The notes under the pieces are model-generated. The model worked only from the letters and a program-made list of their open reading frames with translations. It was not told where the DNA came from and searched no databases. The position numbers were made by a program, and so were the translations under genes. DNA of 64,000 nucleotides, from positions 87,770-151,769 of the forward strand of contig JALNYZ010000011.1 of NCBI GenBank assembly GCA_023229575.1, written 5' to 3'. Every line of letters begins with the position of its first letter. Positions within the stretch are counted from its first letter, which is position 1. The stretch is from Prolixibacteraceae bacterium (GTDB lineage: Bacteria > Bacteroidota > Bacteroidia > Bacteroidales > Prolixibacteraceae). Of the stretch, positions 44,304 through 53,670 are shown piece after piece.

Positions 44304-45809
44304 TCAACCTCTTCCATCAACATTGAGCCGCTTTGGAAGCAATCTCTTCAAATCTTTCTTTTCATTGTGCCAGATGAAGAATAGGAAAATTGAAAATAAC
44401 GCAGTTTTCAAAATGTAAGGGAAGAGTATGCCATGAAGGATTATCTTAATACCAATGAAATACAGAATCAATGCAACCAAAAAATAGGATCCAATCTTTT
44501 TAAGGTCATACGTGACAGGAAAATATTTCTGTCCATAGTAATAACTGATGACCGTAATGATCAGCGATGAGAAAAAGAATCCGAGCGCTGATGCCATATA
44601 TCCAATTTTAGGAATAAATATAATATTGATAATCAATGTAATAATTCCACCTATGACAGAGAATATTGCCCCATATTTTGTTTGATCAGTCAATTTGTAC
44701 CACAGCGATTGGGTGTAGAATATACCCATAAATAAATTTCCCATTAACATCCAGGGTACGATATTTAGCGCTTCATGGTAACCGGCGCTTGATGGTCCAA
44801 TGAAATATTTCAGTATATCAATATAGAAAATGACCCCTAAAAAGATTAGCAGTCCAAAGATTACAAAATAGTTCATAATCAAGCTATAAACGCTTTTAGA
44901 GGATTCATTCTTGTAATGCGAAAAAAGGAAGGGTTCAAAAGAGAATCTGAACGCCTGTATAAATAGTGTCATTAATATAGCCAGTTTTCCGCATGCTGCA
45001 TAAACCCCAACTACATACATCGGATCCTGACCATTTTGGATTAGATGCGGAATCAATATTTTGTCTATATTCAGCGTAACCATGCCAGCCAACCCTACTA
45101 TCAGGATAGGCCAACCATAATTCAGCATAGTTTTCAGTATCTCCATCTTGAAAACCATTTTTCTAATTTCTAAATCTGGAATAAAAAGTAAAAATGTAAC
45201 AATTGAAGCGATCAGATAAGATAAAAAGGCATACCCGATACCAATCCTAGGACTGTATAAATATTGAACAAATGAATCCGGGTTGTGTGAAAGTAAACTT
45301 GGACAAAGCAAAATCCAGAATAAATTCAACAAAATATTTATTCCAATGTTAATAATCTTGAAAAAGGCAAACTTGATTGGTCTCTTCTGTAACCTCAATT
45401 TAGCAAATGGAATAGCTGTAATGGCATCCAAGGCAACAGTCATTCCCATCCACACAATGAACAGATGTTGCTGTGGATATCCTGCCCAACTTGAAATTTC
45501 ACGAGAAAACAAAGATATGATCCCTACGAAAAGAAAGGATGTGATTGTTAAGGCAACCATTGCAGTACCAAAAACTTCGTTGGGTTTTTCACTCTTGCTG
45601 GCAAAACGAAAATAGGAAGTTTCCATTCCATAAGTGAGGAGTACCTGTAAAAAAGCAACATATGCCAGTAGATTTCCTAAGATACCATATTCTCCTGCTA
45701 GAAAATTATAGGTATAGATCGGCGTTAGCAGAAGGTTAAGGAATCTGCCAACTATACTTGGCACACCATATATTATGGTCTCTCCAGCTAATTTTTTAAG
45801 TGCACTCAA
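44304..45809 (-). CDS. oligosaccharide flippase / polysaccharide biosynthesis protein (MOP superfamily)
   Basis: A 501-aa inner-membrane protein with about 13-14 transmembrane helices. It begins with the Wzx-like sequence KKLAGETIIYGVPSIVGRFLN. Members move lipid-linked sugars across the membrane. The start codon appears to be TTG at 45809: the codon 12 nt upstream in frame is a stop, no ATG is available, and the protein begins as homologues do. A TAnnTTTG box lies 27 bp upstream. It heads the envelope cluster that runs to EnvC, although 136 bp separate it from dut. Confidence 0.9.
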   Translation of the reverse strand: MSALKKLAGETIIYGVPSIVGRFLNLLLTPIYTYNFLAGEYGILGNLLAYVAFLQVLLTYGMETSYFRFASKSEKPNEVFGTAMVALTITSFLFVGIISLFSREISSWAGYPQQHLFIVWMGMTVALDAITAIPFAKLRLQKRPIKFAFFKIINIGINILLNLFWILLCPSLLSHNPDSFVQYLYSPRIGIGYAFLSYLIASIVTFLLFIPDLEIRKMVFKMEILKTMLNYGWPILIVGLAGMVTLNIDKILIPHLIQNGQDPMYVVGVYAACGKLAILMTLFIQAFRFSFEPFLFSHYKNESSKSVYSLIMNYFVIFGLLIFLGVIFYIDILKYFIGPSSAGYHEALNIVPWMLMGNLFMGIFYTQSLWYKLTDQTKYGAIFSVIGGIITLIINIIFIPKIGYMASALGFFFSSLIITVISYYYGQKYFPVTYDLKKIGSYFLVALILYFIGIKIILHGILFPYILKTALFSIFLFFIWHNEKKDLKRLLPKRLNVDGRG

Positions 45810-45835
45810 GTCAAAAACATTTTAATATTTGAACA

Positions 45836-45843
45836 CAAAGATA
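45836..45843 (-). promoter_or_regulatory. putative -7 box for the flippase operon
   Basis: The plus strand reads CAAAGATA, which is TATCTTTG on the minus strand and matches TAnnTTTG. Confidence 0.45.
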
Positions 45844-45942
45844 ATTGAGATTAGCAATTGATTATTATAAAAATCACGCTGATAACCAATGAATTTATTT
45901 TGATACATTAACATTCATTGCGACCTTTACAAAATAAGATTC

Positions 45943-45950
45943 TATTTTTG
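45943..45950 (+). promoter_or_regulatory. putative -7 box for the glutaminyl cyclase gene
   Basis: TATTTTTG matches TAnnTTTG, 30 bp before the ATG at 45981, with a TTG 22 bp further upstream at 45918-45920. Confidence 0.45.
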
Positions 45951-45980
45951 CTGAAATTTTAATTTATTGATTACATCGTA

Positions 45981-47063
45981 ATGAACAGACTTACACTCTC
46001 CATTATTACTTCTCTTTTTTGTGTGACTAGTTTCATGAATTGTGCTCAGTCAAACAGTCATTCGAGACACCCTGTAACATCCATTGAAACTCAACCAAAT
46101 AAGAAAAGGTTCAAACTAGGCGAGGAGGTTCAATTAAATATGCAGACAAAATTGAAGGAAGGTGTTTTGGAAAAAGTTGACATAATAATTGATGGGAGAC
46201 TGGTGCAAACTTCAAAAAATTTAACGAACACTTACATTTATAAAACAACTAATTTTGGTGTAGGTAAACATATTGTCAAGGTATCTGTCTTAAAATCAGA
46301 TGGCGTTTCAGGGGATAATTATGAAGAAATTTTGGTCACTTCAGACACCAAACCAATTAAATATTCTTACCAGATTGTGGCAGAATTTCCCCACAATATC
46401 ACTCACTTTACGCAAGGTCTTGAATTCAAAAATAATATTTTATACGAGGGAACAGGACAAGAAGGAAACTCCTCAATCTATCAGCTTGACATTAAGTCTA
46501 ATAAAGTATTAAAAGAATATAAACTTGAAAGTCAATATTTTGGTGAAGGAATTACAATTATTAACAATAAAATTTACGAATTAACCTATAAAAACAAAAT
46601 TGGATTCGTCTACGATTTAAATTCCTTTAAATTATTGAATACCTGGAATTATAAATCTAACGAAGGATGGGGTTTAACCAATGATGGCCACTCGCTTATC
46701 ATGAGTGATGGTACGGAAAATATTTATTTTATTAATCCTGACACCTACATGCAAGTAAAAAAAATTCAGGTTTGTAATGATCATAATATTGTTCCAAATA
46801 TTAATGAACTGGAATACATTAAAGGTGAAATTTGGGCTAATATTTGGCAAACAGATACAATCATCATCATCGATCCTGAGAGCGGTAAAGTAAAGGGTGA
46901 GATCAATTTAAGCGGGTTATCCGGAACGATTATTAAAAGTAAGGGAGAACCAATTGATGTATTGAATGGAATAGCCTGGAATCCTGTTACAGATAAAATT
47001 TATGTTACTGGTAAGCTTTGGCCAAAAATATTCGAAATAAAACTGATCAAAAATTCCAACTAG
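45981..47063 (+). CDS. glutaminyl-peptide cyclotransferase (bacterial propeller type)
   Basis: A 360-aa predicted lipoprotein (lipobox FMNC). An N-terminal Ig-like part of about 90 residues precedes the glutamine cyclotransferase propeller (PF05096), which converts N-terminal glutamine to pyroglutamate. Signatures are FPHNITHFTQGLEF, YEGTGQEGNSSIYQ, YFGEGITIINNKIYELTY and INELEYIKGEIWANIWQTD. Bacteroidota that export proteins starting with Gln after signal cleavage use this activity. It overlaps ruvB by 4 nt at the convergent ends. Confidence 0.9.
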   Translation: MNRLTLSIITSLFCVTSFMNCAQSNSHSRHPVTSIETQPNKKRFKLGEEVQLNMQTKLKEGVLEKVDIIIDGRLVQTSKNLTNTYIYKTTNFGVGKHIVKVSVLKSDGVSGDNYEEILVTSDTKPIKYSYQIVAEFPHNITHFTQGLEFKNNILYEGTGQEGNSSIYQLDIKSNKVLKEYKLESQYFGEGITIINNKIYELTYKNKIGFVYDLNSFKLLNTWNYKSNEGWGLTNDGHSLIMSDGTENIYFINPDTYMQVKKIQVCNDHNIVPNINELEYIKGEIWANIWQTDTIIIIDPESGKVKGEINLSGLSGTIIKSKGEPIDVLNGIAWNPVTDKIYVTGKLWPKIFEIKLIKNSN

Positions 47064-48085
47064 AACAAAGTCATTGAATCATTTCCATTAGAAATTTTTC
47101 CTAAATGACTATAGGCTAAATCAGTAACCTCTCTTCCTCGTGGGGTCCGTTTGATAAAGCCTTCTTTTATTAAAAATGGTTCATAAACCTCTTCAATGGT
47201 TCCGGAATCCTCTCCAACTGCTGTTGCGATAGTTGAAATTCCAACCGGACCTCCTTTGAATTTATCAATAATGGTTGACAAAATTTTATTATCCATTTCA
47301 TCAAGGCCAAACCTATCTATATTTAACGCCTCTAACGAATATTTGGTAATCTCAATGTCTATAATTCCGTTTCCCTTTACCATGGCAAAATCGCGCACCC
47401 TGCGTAACAATGAATTGACAATTCTCGGGGTTCCCCTACTTCTTCTGGCAATTTCGTATGCAGCGTCATTTTCAATTTTAACATCAAGTATTCTTGCTGA
47501 TCGTTTAACAATACCTGTTAATATTTCAATATCATAATATTCAAGATGACAAGTAATACCAAACCTTGCACGTAAAGGCCGGGTTAATAAACCACTTCTG
47601 GTAGTGGCACCAATTAATGTAAATGGATTCAATTCAAGCTGAATTGATCTGGCACTGGGACCTTTATCTATTAATATATCTATTCTAAAATCCTCCATTG
47701 CAGAATAAAGATATTCTTCAACTATAGGACTCAAACGATGTATCTCATCAATAAAAAGTACATCATTTTTTTCAAGATTAGTGAGAAGACCAGCTAAATC
47801 ACCCGGTTTATCAAGAACCGGACCAGAGGTCAATTTTAATTTTACCCCTAGTTCATTGGCAATGATATTTGACAAAGTTGTTTTGCCTAATCCCGGCGGA
47901 CCATGCAACAAAACATGGTCCAGTGATTCACCCCGCATAATAGCTGCCTGTACAAAAACTTGTATGTTATCTGTTATTTTCGATTGACCGGCAAAATCAG
48001 TAAATTTTAATGGTCTTAGCTGATTATCCAACTCCCTTTCAGTATCATCGCCATTAAGATCCCTTAAATCAACAAACTCTCCCAT
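47060..48085 (-). CDS. ruvB: Holliday junction branch migration helicase RuvB
   Basis: A 341-aa AAA+ motor that drives RuvA-bound Holliday junctions during recombination. Visible motifs are the N-terminal LRPLKFTDFAGQ, Walker A GPPGLGKTTLS, Walker B VLFIDEIHRL, sensor 1 LIGATTRSGLL, the arginine-finger region RPLRARFG, and the C-terminal winged helix (EEVYEPFLIKEGFIKRTPRGR). Length is standard. No ruvA or ruvC is adjacent, as is common in Bacteroidota. Confidence 0.98.
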   Translation of the reverse strand: MGEFVDLRDLNGDDTERELDNQLRPLKFTDFAGQSKITDNIQVFVQAAIMRGESLDHVLLHGPPGLGKTTLSNIIANELGVKLKLTSGPVLDKPGDLAGLLTNLEKNDVLFIDEIHRLSPIVEEYLYSAMEDFRIDILIDKGPSARSIQLELNPFTLIGATTRSGLLTRPLRARFGITCHLEYYDIEILTGIVKRSARILDVKIENDAAYEIARRSRGTPRIVNSLLRRVRDFAMVKGNGIIDIEITKYSLEALNIDRFGLDEMDNKILSTIIDKFKGGPVGISTIATAVGEDSGTIEEVYEPFLIKEGFIKRTPRGREVTDLAYSHLGKISNGNDSMTLF

Positions 48086-48201
48086 TAAAATAAGCTTTCG
48101 TCTATATCAAACTTGAAGCAAACTCAATATTATTTTAAGTATCAACACTCTACCTAAGTCAAAGTTATTAATTATTGAAACCTAAAAAAAATTGCACATA
48201 T

Positions 48202-48672
48202 TCATAAATGTTGTCCGAAGGATTCAATGATCTCCTTAAATTTAAATGCGTTAAATGGCTTCTCCATCAGATAATCCATTCCATATTCTAAACATTTTTT
48301 AAAATCATTGTTTAATGTATTAGCAGTAAAAGCAATAATAGGTGTATAACCTCTGCTTTTCTCCTCTTTTTCAATTTTCCTAATTTCAAAAGATGATTCA
48401 AAACCGTCCATTACCGGCATCATTAAATCCATCAATATCACATCAAATTTTTGAGCCTTGAATAAATTTAATCCCTCCAAACCATTATTTGCAATGGAAA
48501 CAATACAGTTTAATTTAGATAAATTAATAATCATCAACTTCTGATTCAAAGCATTATCCTCAACAAGCAACACGCTAAGCTTTTTCTCTTCTACAATATT
48601 AGGTATCATCAGTACTTTTGAAATTAAATTTTTTGCTGCTATTAAAGTGTTATAATGAAAAAGGGATTTCAT
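48202..48672 (-). CDS. stand-alone response regulator receiver protein
   Basis: A 156-aa protein consisting of one receiver domain (LSVLLVEDNALNQKLM, phospho-acceptor Asp in FDVILMDLMMPVMDG, Thr in IIAFTAN, Lys in YLMEKPFN) preceded by about 30 residues that may be partly untranslated; an ATG inside the frame begins MIPNIVEEKKL. The VEDNALNQK signature is that of receivers in hybrid kinases, and there is no output domain. No kinase is near. It probably works in a phosphorelay or as an allosteric switch. Confidence 0.88.
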   Translation of the reverse strand: MKSLFHYNTLIAAKNLISKVLMIPNIVEEKKLSVLLVEDNALNQKLMIINLSKLNCIVSIANNGLEGLNLFKAQKFDVILMDLMMPVMDGFESSFEIRKIEKEEKSRGYTPIIAFTANTLNNDFKKCLEYGMDYLMEKPFNAFKFKEIIESFGQHL

Positions 48673-49070
48673 TATGTGAACAGGTTAATAGTATTTATAA
48701 ATTTTTAAAAATTTAAAGAATTCATTTTTTATTTATATGCTGTTAATATTGTTTATAAATATTTAAGTTTTTGATAATTTACATATTTTAAAAAGATGCT
48801 GAATGTTTATTAACTTTATAAATAATTGCAAAACTGCTAAATATATTTTTATTAACAAGATGTTAATTTTAAATATTAAGTTAGTATTGTTTTTTTTTAA
48901 GGTTGTTTAAGGTTTAATAGTTATTTATTTTTCATTTAAAAGTATGTATTTTTTGTCTCTTTATTAAAGAAAAGCGGTTTAAACTTAATCTTTTGAAAAA
49001 TCTTTTGCAGTTTATTAACAGTTATTGACTATATATGTTGATGACATAATTTTTAAAACACTACAAAGCG
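48673..49070. other. very AT-rich divergent intergenic region
   Basis: 398 bp of strongly AT-rich DNA between divergent genes, with runs of T and A including one of nine T. It must contain both promoters. I looked for DnaA boxes (TTATNCACA) and found none, so I do not call it a replication origin. Confidence 0.6.
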
Positions 49071-49502
49071 ATGAAAATAGCTTTAGCTTCTGATCATGCT
49101 GGTTTTGCCCTAAAATCTGTTATCATTGAATATCTAAAGGAAAGAGATTATAAAACTTATGATTTTGGTTGTTTTTCCGATGAGAGTTGCGATTATCCTG
49201 ATTATGCCCATCCATTGGCATTGGCAGTTGAAAGTGACATAGATTTTGTTGGAATTGTTTGCTGCGGTTCGGGAAATGGTATAAATATGACCGTTAATAA
49301 GCACCAGGGAATAAGATCTGCAATCTGTTGGAATAACGAAATTGCAGAATTGGCCAGATTACACAACAATGCAAATGTTTGTTCTTTGCCTGCCAGATTT
49401 CTTTCTGTTGAGCAGGCTATTGATATTGTAAGAATTTTTATAAACTCTGGTTTTGAGGGGGGGCGTCATTTGATAAGAATAAACAAGATTCCTGTATTGT
49501 AA
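49071..49502 (+). CDS. rpiB: ribose-5-phosphate isomerase B
   Basis: A 143-aa RpiB/LacAB family isomerase that interconverts ribose 5-phosphate and ribulose 5-phosphate. It has the N-terminal ALASDHAGFALK, DYPDYAHPLA, the anion-hole and catalytic cysteine region GIVCCGSGNGINMTVNKHQGIR, and LHNNANVCSLPARFLS. It is first in a tightly packed plus-strand run with hemW, ybeY and mnmG. Confidence 0.96.
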   Translation: MKIALASDHAGFALKSVIIEYLKERDYKTYDFGCFSDESCDYPDYAHPLALAVESDIDFVGIVCCGSGNGINMTVNKHQGIRSAICWNNEIAELARLHNNANVCSLPARFLSVEQAIDIVRIFINSGFEGGRHLIRINKIPVL

Positions 49503-49507
49503 TTTTT

Positions 49508-50632
49508 ATGTCCGGATTGTATCTCCATATTCCATTTTGCAATGAAAAGTGTCATTATTGTGATTTTTATTCAGGAAATCAGTTGTACTTAATGGATGAT
49601 TATGTTGATGCAATCGTTAGTGAATTAAGTTTAAGGGAGGACTATTTAGTTGATAAAGAGATAAGTACAATATATTTTGGAGGTGGAACCCCTTCTTTAA
49701 TGTCCTCTGTTCAGCTATTAAAAATATTAGATAAAATAAAGGAAAGATTTGCAGTAAAATCTGATGCTGAAATTACCCTGGAATGTAATCCTGAAAATGT
49801 AAATTCTTCATATCTAAGGGAATTGGAAAGTATTGGCGTAAACAGGATAAGTTTAGGAGTGCAGTTTTTAGATGATAAAATTCTTGAAAGGTTTAATAGA
49901 AAGCATTCTAAAGTTTTAATAATGAATGCATTGTATGTTTTGATGTCTTCGCGAATAGAAAATATTTCTGTAGATTTAATTTATTCTGTACCAGGAATTT
50001 CTGATGAATCATTAATTTCATCTTTGAAGTTGCTATTAGATTATGATATAAAACATTTTTCTGCTTATAGTTTAACGATAGCTAAAAATTCAAAGTTATA
50101 TTGGAAGGTTAGGAGTGGGGAAGTAGTTGAAAATGATGAAAATAGTTTTATTAGTCAGTATTGTTTGATTAACAATGAATTAATTTCAAAGGGATACAAG
50201 CAATATGAGGTAAGTAATTATGCTAAAGAAGATTTTGTATCGAGACATAATTTGGCGTATTGGAATCAAATTCCTTATTTAGGAGTTGGGGTATCGGCGC
50301 ACAGTTATAATTTGTATTCCAGGCAATGGAATATAAAAAGTATAAAGAAATACATTAATAATTCAAAGAAAGGTATCATTGACTTTGATATTGAATCACT
50401 TACAGATGTCGAAAAGTATAATGAATATATAATTTTGAAATTGCGCACTTATCAGGGCATATCCAATAATTATGTATTGAATAATTTTGGTGAAAATATT
50501 TATAGGCATTTTCATAAAAATATGTTGAAATTAAAAAATAAGGGTCATTTTGAATTTATTGGTGACCTAGTAATATCTAAAATGTCAGACTTATTGCTTG
50601 CTGATTATCTTGCAAAGAATTTGGTGTATTAA
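49508..50632 (+). CDS. hemW: HemW-like radical SAM heme chaperone
   Basis: A 374-aa radical SAM protein related to coproporphyrinogen III oxidase HemN but of the HemW branch. The cluster motif is PFCNEKCHYCDFYSG (C-x3-C-x2-C), followed by IYFGGGTPSL, ECNPENVN, RISLGVQF and the SVDLIYSVPG strand. It lacks the longer HemN N-terminus, which supports a heme-chaperone assignment over true HemN. It lies 5 bp after rpiB in notably AT-rich DNA. Confidence 0.93.
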   Translation: MSGLYLHIPFCNEKCHYCDFYSGNQLYLMDDYVDAIVSELSLREDYLVDKEISTIYFGGGTPSLMSSVQLLKILDKIKERFAVKSDAEITLECNPENVNSSYLRELESIGVNRISLGVQFLDDKILERFNRKHSKVLIMNALYVLMSSRIENISVDLIYSVPGISDESLISSLKLLLDYDIKHFSAYSLTIAKNSKLYWKVRSGEVVENDENSFISQYCLINNELISKGYKQYEVSNYAKEDFVSRHNLAYWNQIPYLGVGVSAHSYNLYSRQWNIKSIKKYINNSKKGIIDFDIESLTDVEKYNEYIILKLRTYQGISNNYVLNNFGENIYRHFHKNMLKLKNKGHFEFIGDLVISKMSDLLLADYLAKNLVY

Positions 50633-50650
50633 TTTTATAATAATTGATAG

Positions 50651-51091
50651 ATGGGAATTTACTTTTATCATGAAGATGTTGTCTTGCCGGAGATAAATAT
50701 AGTGGCGCTTGTTAAGGTTTTAAAACGTGCGATAAGAGCCAATAAATTTTTAGTGGGGGAGATTAATTATATTTTTTGCAGTGATGAGTATCTTTTTGAA
50801 ATTAATGTAAAATTTCTGAAGCATGATTTTTATACTGACGTAATAACTTTTGATTATACAGCGGATAGAGTTGTAAGCGGTGATATATATATAAGCACTG
50901 AAAGGGTGTTAAATAATTCGATTACATTTGATCAATTGTATTTAGATGAATTGGTGAGAGTTATTTCACATGGTTTACTACATTTAATAGGATTCAATGA
51001 TAAGGAAGCTGAAGAAATTAGAGAGATGAGAATTCAAGAATCGAAGATTGTGTCGAATTTTAATTTTTTAGTTGATTTATCTGTAGGTTAA
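50651..51091 (+). CDS. ybeY: rRNA maturation endoribonuclease YbeY
   Basis: A 146-aa UPF0054/YbeY zinc-dependent RNase needed for 16S rRNA 3' maturation and ribosome quality control. The metal motif is ISHGLLHLIGFND, giving two histidines of the HGxLHLxGxD/H signature. The upstream conserved DVITFDY strand is present. Length is typical. It lies 18 bp each side from hemW and mnmG. Confidence 0.95.
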   Translation: MGIYFYHEDVVLPEINIVALVKVLKRAIRANKFLVGEINYIFCSDEYLFEINVKFLKHDFYTDVITFDYTADRVVSGDIYISTERVLNNSITFDQLYLDELVRVISHGLLHLIGFNDKEAEEIREMRIQESKIVSNFNFLVDLSVG

Positions 51092-51109
51092 ATTTATTCT
51101 ATTTGCCGA

Positions 51110-52990
51110 ATGAGCGTGGACAGAAATTTTGATATAATTGTTGTGGGTGCAGGCCATGCAGGATGTGAGGCGGCCAATGCTGCTGCTAAGTTAGGTTCCA
51201 AAGTATTGCTAATTACCATGGATATCAACAGGGTTGCTCAGATGAGTTGCAATCCTGCTGTTGGTGGAATTGCTAAAGGGCAAATTGTTAGGGAAATTGA
51301 TGCGCTTGGTGGAATGATGGGAATTATTACAGATAAAAGTTCCATCCAGTTTAGAATGCTCAACCGTTCCAAAGGTCCTGCTATGTGGAGTCCCAGGGCT
51401 CAATGTGATAAGATTAAATTCTCAGAGAATTGGAGAATTGAACTTCAGTCTAATGAGAACATAAGCTTTTGGCAAGGAACAGCGATACAATTACATATTA
51501 AGGATGGAATTGTGGTTGGTGTTAGAACAGAAGTTGGAATAGATTTTTTTTCTGGTGCGGTTATTCTTACCAATGGAACATTTCTTAATGGACTAATGCA
51601 TTTTGGGCAGACTCAATTGGGTGGTGGTAGAATTTCAGAACCCGCATCTTTTGGAATTTCAGAGCAACTGAAAAATTGTGGATTAAGGATAGGAAGGATG
51701 AAGACTGGTACTCCTCCACGTATTGATAAAAGAACAATTGATTTTAGTGAATTGGAGGAGCAAGTTGGCGAAGAAGGTAAGCAATTTAGTTATTATCATC
51801 ATTCGGAAAAAAAGTTGGATTCATTAAATTGTCATATTACTTACACAAATGAATTTGTTCACAAAGAATTAGAGAAGGGGTTTAAATTTTCTCCTATGTT
51901 CGATGGAACCATTAAGAGTTTAGGTCCGAGGTATTGCCCAAGTATTGAGACTAAGTTGATCATTTTCTCCGAAAAAAATGCACATCAGCTTTACCTGGAA
52001 CCGGAGGGGGAGAATTCTATCGAATATTACTTGAATGGATTTTCTACCTCTCTACCTTTCGAAGTTCAGGAAAAGGCTTTAAAATTTATTCCAGGTCTGG
52101 AGAATGCAAAAATTGTAAGACCTGGTTATGCCATAGAATATGATTTTTTTGATCCTTCTCAATTATACCATTCGCTGGAATCAAAGTTGGTAAAGGGTTT
52201 ATTTTTAGCTGGCCAGATTAATGGGACAACAGGTTATGAGGAAGCAGGCGCACAAGGTTTGATAGCGGGAATAAATGCTCACAATAAGCTTGTAAATTTG
52301 TCTCCAATTGTTCTTTCCAGGGATCAAGCTTATATTGGTGTTTTAATAGACGATCTAGTTACAAAGGGGGTAGATGAGCCTTATCGAATGTTTACCAGCA
52401 GGGCCGAACACCGGTTGATTTTAAGGCAGGATAATGCAGATGAGCGCTTATCTGAGTTAGGTTATAGAATTGGTTTATTACCCGAGAGTTATTACAATTT
52501 ATTTATAGAGAAGTCTGTATTAATTGAAAGGATGATTGGTCAATTGAGGAATATTTCGATTAAACCTGAATTGGTTAACGATTTTTTAGTCGAACATGCT
52601 TCAGCGCAAATAAAGCAGAAAACAAAATTATCAAGTATCATCATCAGGCCCCAAATTTCGTTGAAGGAGTTTTTGCTTAGGTTTCAATTAATAAAGCAGA
52701 AAATGGATTTTGTACCGGAATTATTGTTTGATGAGATTGTAGAAGCCGTTGAAATCAGAATAAAATATGCTGGTTATATAAGTAGAGAAAAATCTACTGC
52801 AGAGAAACTTACCAGGTTAGAAAATATTAAGATAGAGAATCGATTTGATTATCAGAGTATCATGTCATTATCAACCGAAGCTAGAGAGAAATTGTCAAGA
52901 ATTAATCCTAAAACAATTGGACAGGCACATAGAATTCCTGGTATTTCTCCAAATGATGTTAATGTTTTGTTGGTTTTGTTGGGTCGATAA
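51110..52990 (+). CDS. mnmG: tRNA uridine-5-carboxymethylaminomethyl modification enzyme MnmG
   Basis: A 626-aa FAD enzyme (GidA) that with MnmE installs cmnm5 at wobble uridine 34 of certain tRNAs. The FAD-binding start is IIVVGAGHAGCEAANAAAKLG, then NPAVGGIAKGQIVREIDALGG, RMKTGTPPRID, GYEEAGAQGLIAGINA, the AEHRLILRQDNADERL motif and the C-terminal helical domain (YAGYISREKSTAEKLTRLE). It modifies the same tRNA position as MnmH encoded at 13.7 kb. A parS palindrome begins on the base after its stop codon. Confidence 0.98.
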   Translation: MSVDRNFDIIVVGAGHAGCEAANAAAKLGSKVLLITMDINRVAQMSCNPAVGGIAKGQIVREIDALGGMMGIITDKSSIQFRMLNRSKGPAMWSPRAQCDKIKFSENWRIELQSNENISFWQGTAIQLHIKDGIVVGVRTEVGIDFFSGAVILTNGTFLNGLMHFGQTQLGGGRISEPASFGISEQLKNCGLRIGRMKTGTPPRIDKRTIDFSELEEQVGEEGKQFSYYHHSEKKLDSLNCHITYTNEFVHKELEKGFKFSPMFDGTIKSLGPRYCPSIETKLIIFSEKNAHQLYLEPEGENSIEYYLNGFSTSLPFEVQEKALKFIPGLENAKIVRPGYAIEYDFFDPSQLYHSLESKLVKGLFLAGQINGTTGYEEAGAQGLIAGINAHNKLVNLSPIVLSRDQAYIGVLIDDLVTKGVDEPYRMFTSRAEHRLILRQDNADERLSELGYRIGLLPESYYNLFIEKSVLIERMIGQLRNISIKPELVNDFLVEHASAQIKQKTKLSSIIIRPQISLKEFLLRFQLIKQKMDFVPELLFDEIVEAVEIRIKYAGYISREKSTAEKLTRLENIKIENRFDYQSIMSLSTEAREKLSRINPKTIGQAHRIPGISPNDVNVLLVLLGR

Positions 52991-53006
52991 TGTTCCACGT
53001 GGAACA
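52991..53006. promoter_or_regulatory. parS centromere site (ParB binding)
   Basis: TGTTCCACGTGGAACA is a perfect 16-bp palindrome that matches the conserved bacterial parS sequence and equals the form known from Pseudomonas. It lies immediately after mnmG, in a 113-bp gap. parS sites cluster near the origin of replication, so this places the region on the origin-proximal side of the chromosome. Confidence 0.85.
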
Positions 53007-53103
53007 AATCAGTGTTGTTGACATGAATATTCAATAGAATTTTACAAATATAGAATTTCGTTCTTAACTGAAATATAAAAATAAATTTCATAAAGAAGTA
53101 AAA

Positions 53104-53643
53104 ATGAGTAGTATTATTATTGGAATAGATGCTGTTAAGAATTCCATAAGAAATGTTCCAAATTTCCCAAAGGAGGGAATTCAATTTAAGGATGTTTCCA
53201 CCGCATTCAAGGATCAGCAAATATTTAAATATATAGTAACTGAGTTACGGAACAAATATATAGCTTGTGGTATAACGAAAGTAGTTGGAATTGAATCACG
53301 CGGATTTATTCTTGGCAGTATCTTGGCAGGTGAGTTGGAGGCAGGTTTTGTTCCAATTCGTAAACCCGGAAAGTTGCCATCTGAGACATTTGTTCAGTCA
53401 TATGATCTTGAATATGGGTCTGATTCACTGGAAATACACACTGATGCACTGGATGGTGATGATGTAGTCTTAATTCATGATGACTTACTTGCCACAGGAG
53501 GCACAGTGAATGCTGCTGTTGATTTAGTTAGAAAATTTGGCGTTACTAAAATTTATGTGAACTTTTTTGTTGAATTGGATTTTTTGTGTGGGAGAGAGCG
53601 AATTGCGAAGGATATAAATGTATGGTCGTTAATTCATTATTGA
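53104..53643 (+). CDS. apt: adenine phosphoribosyltransferase
   Basis: A 179-aa purine salvage enzyme that makes AMP from adenine and PRPP. It has the N-terminal NVPNFPKEGIQFKDVSTAF, VVGIESRGFILGSILA, VPIRKPGKLPSETF with the flexible loop, and the PRPP-binding VVLIHDDLLATGGTVNAA. Length is normal. It follows mnmG and the parS site and is 27 bp before the preferred uvrC start. Confidence 0.97.
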   Translation: MSSIIIGIDAVKNSIRNVPNFPKEGIQFKDVSTAFKDQQIFKYIVTELRNKYIACGITKVVGIESRGFILGSILAGELEAGFVPIRKPGKLPSETFVQSYDLEYGSDSLEIHTDALDGDDVVLIHDDLLATGGTVNAAVDLVRKFGVTKIYVNFFVELDFLCGRERIAKDINVWSLIHY

Positions 53644-53670
53644 TCCAAGGTGCGGCGAGAAAATCACATA

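Noticed and set aside
48673..49070. AT-rich region as a possible replication origin
   Set aside because: AT-rich and only 4 kb from parS, but no DnaA boxes and no dnaA or dnaN nearby. Divergent promoters explain it more simply.
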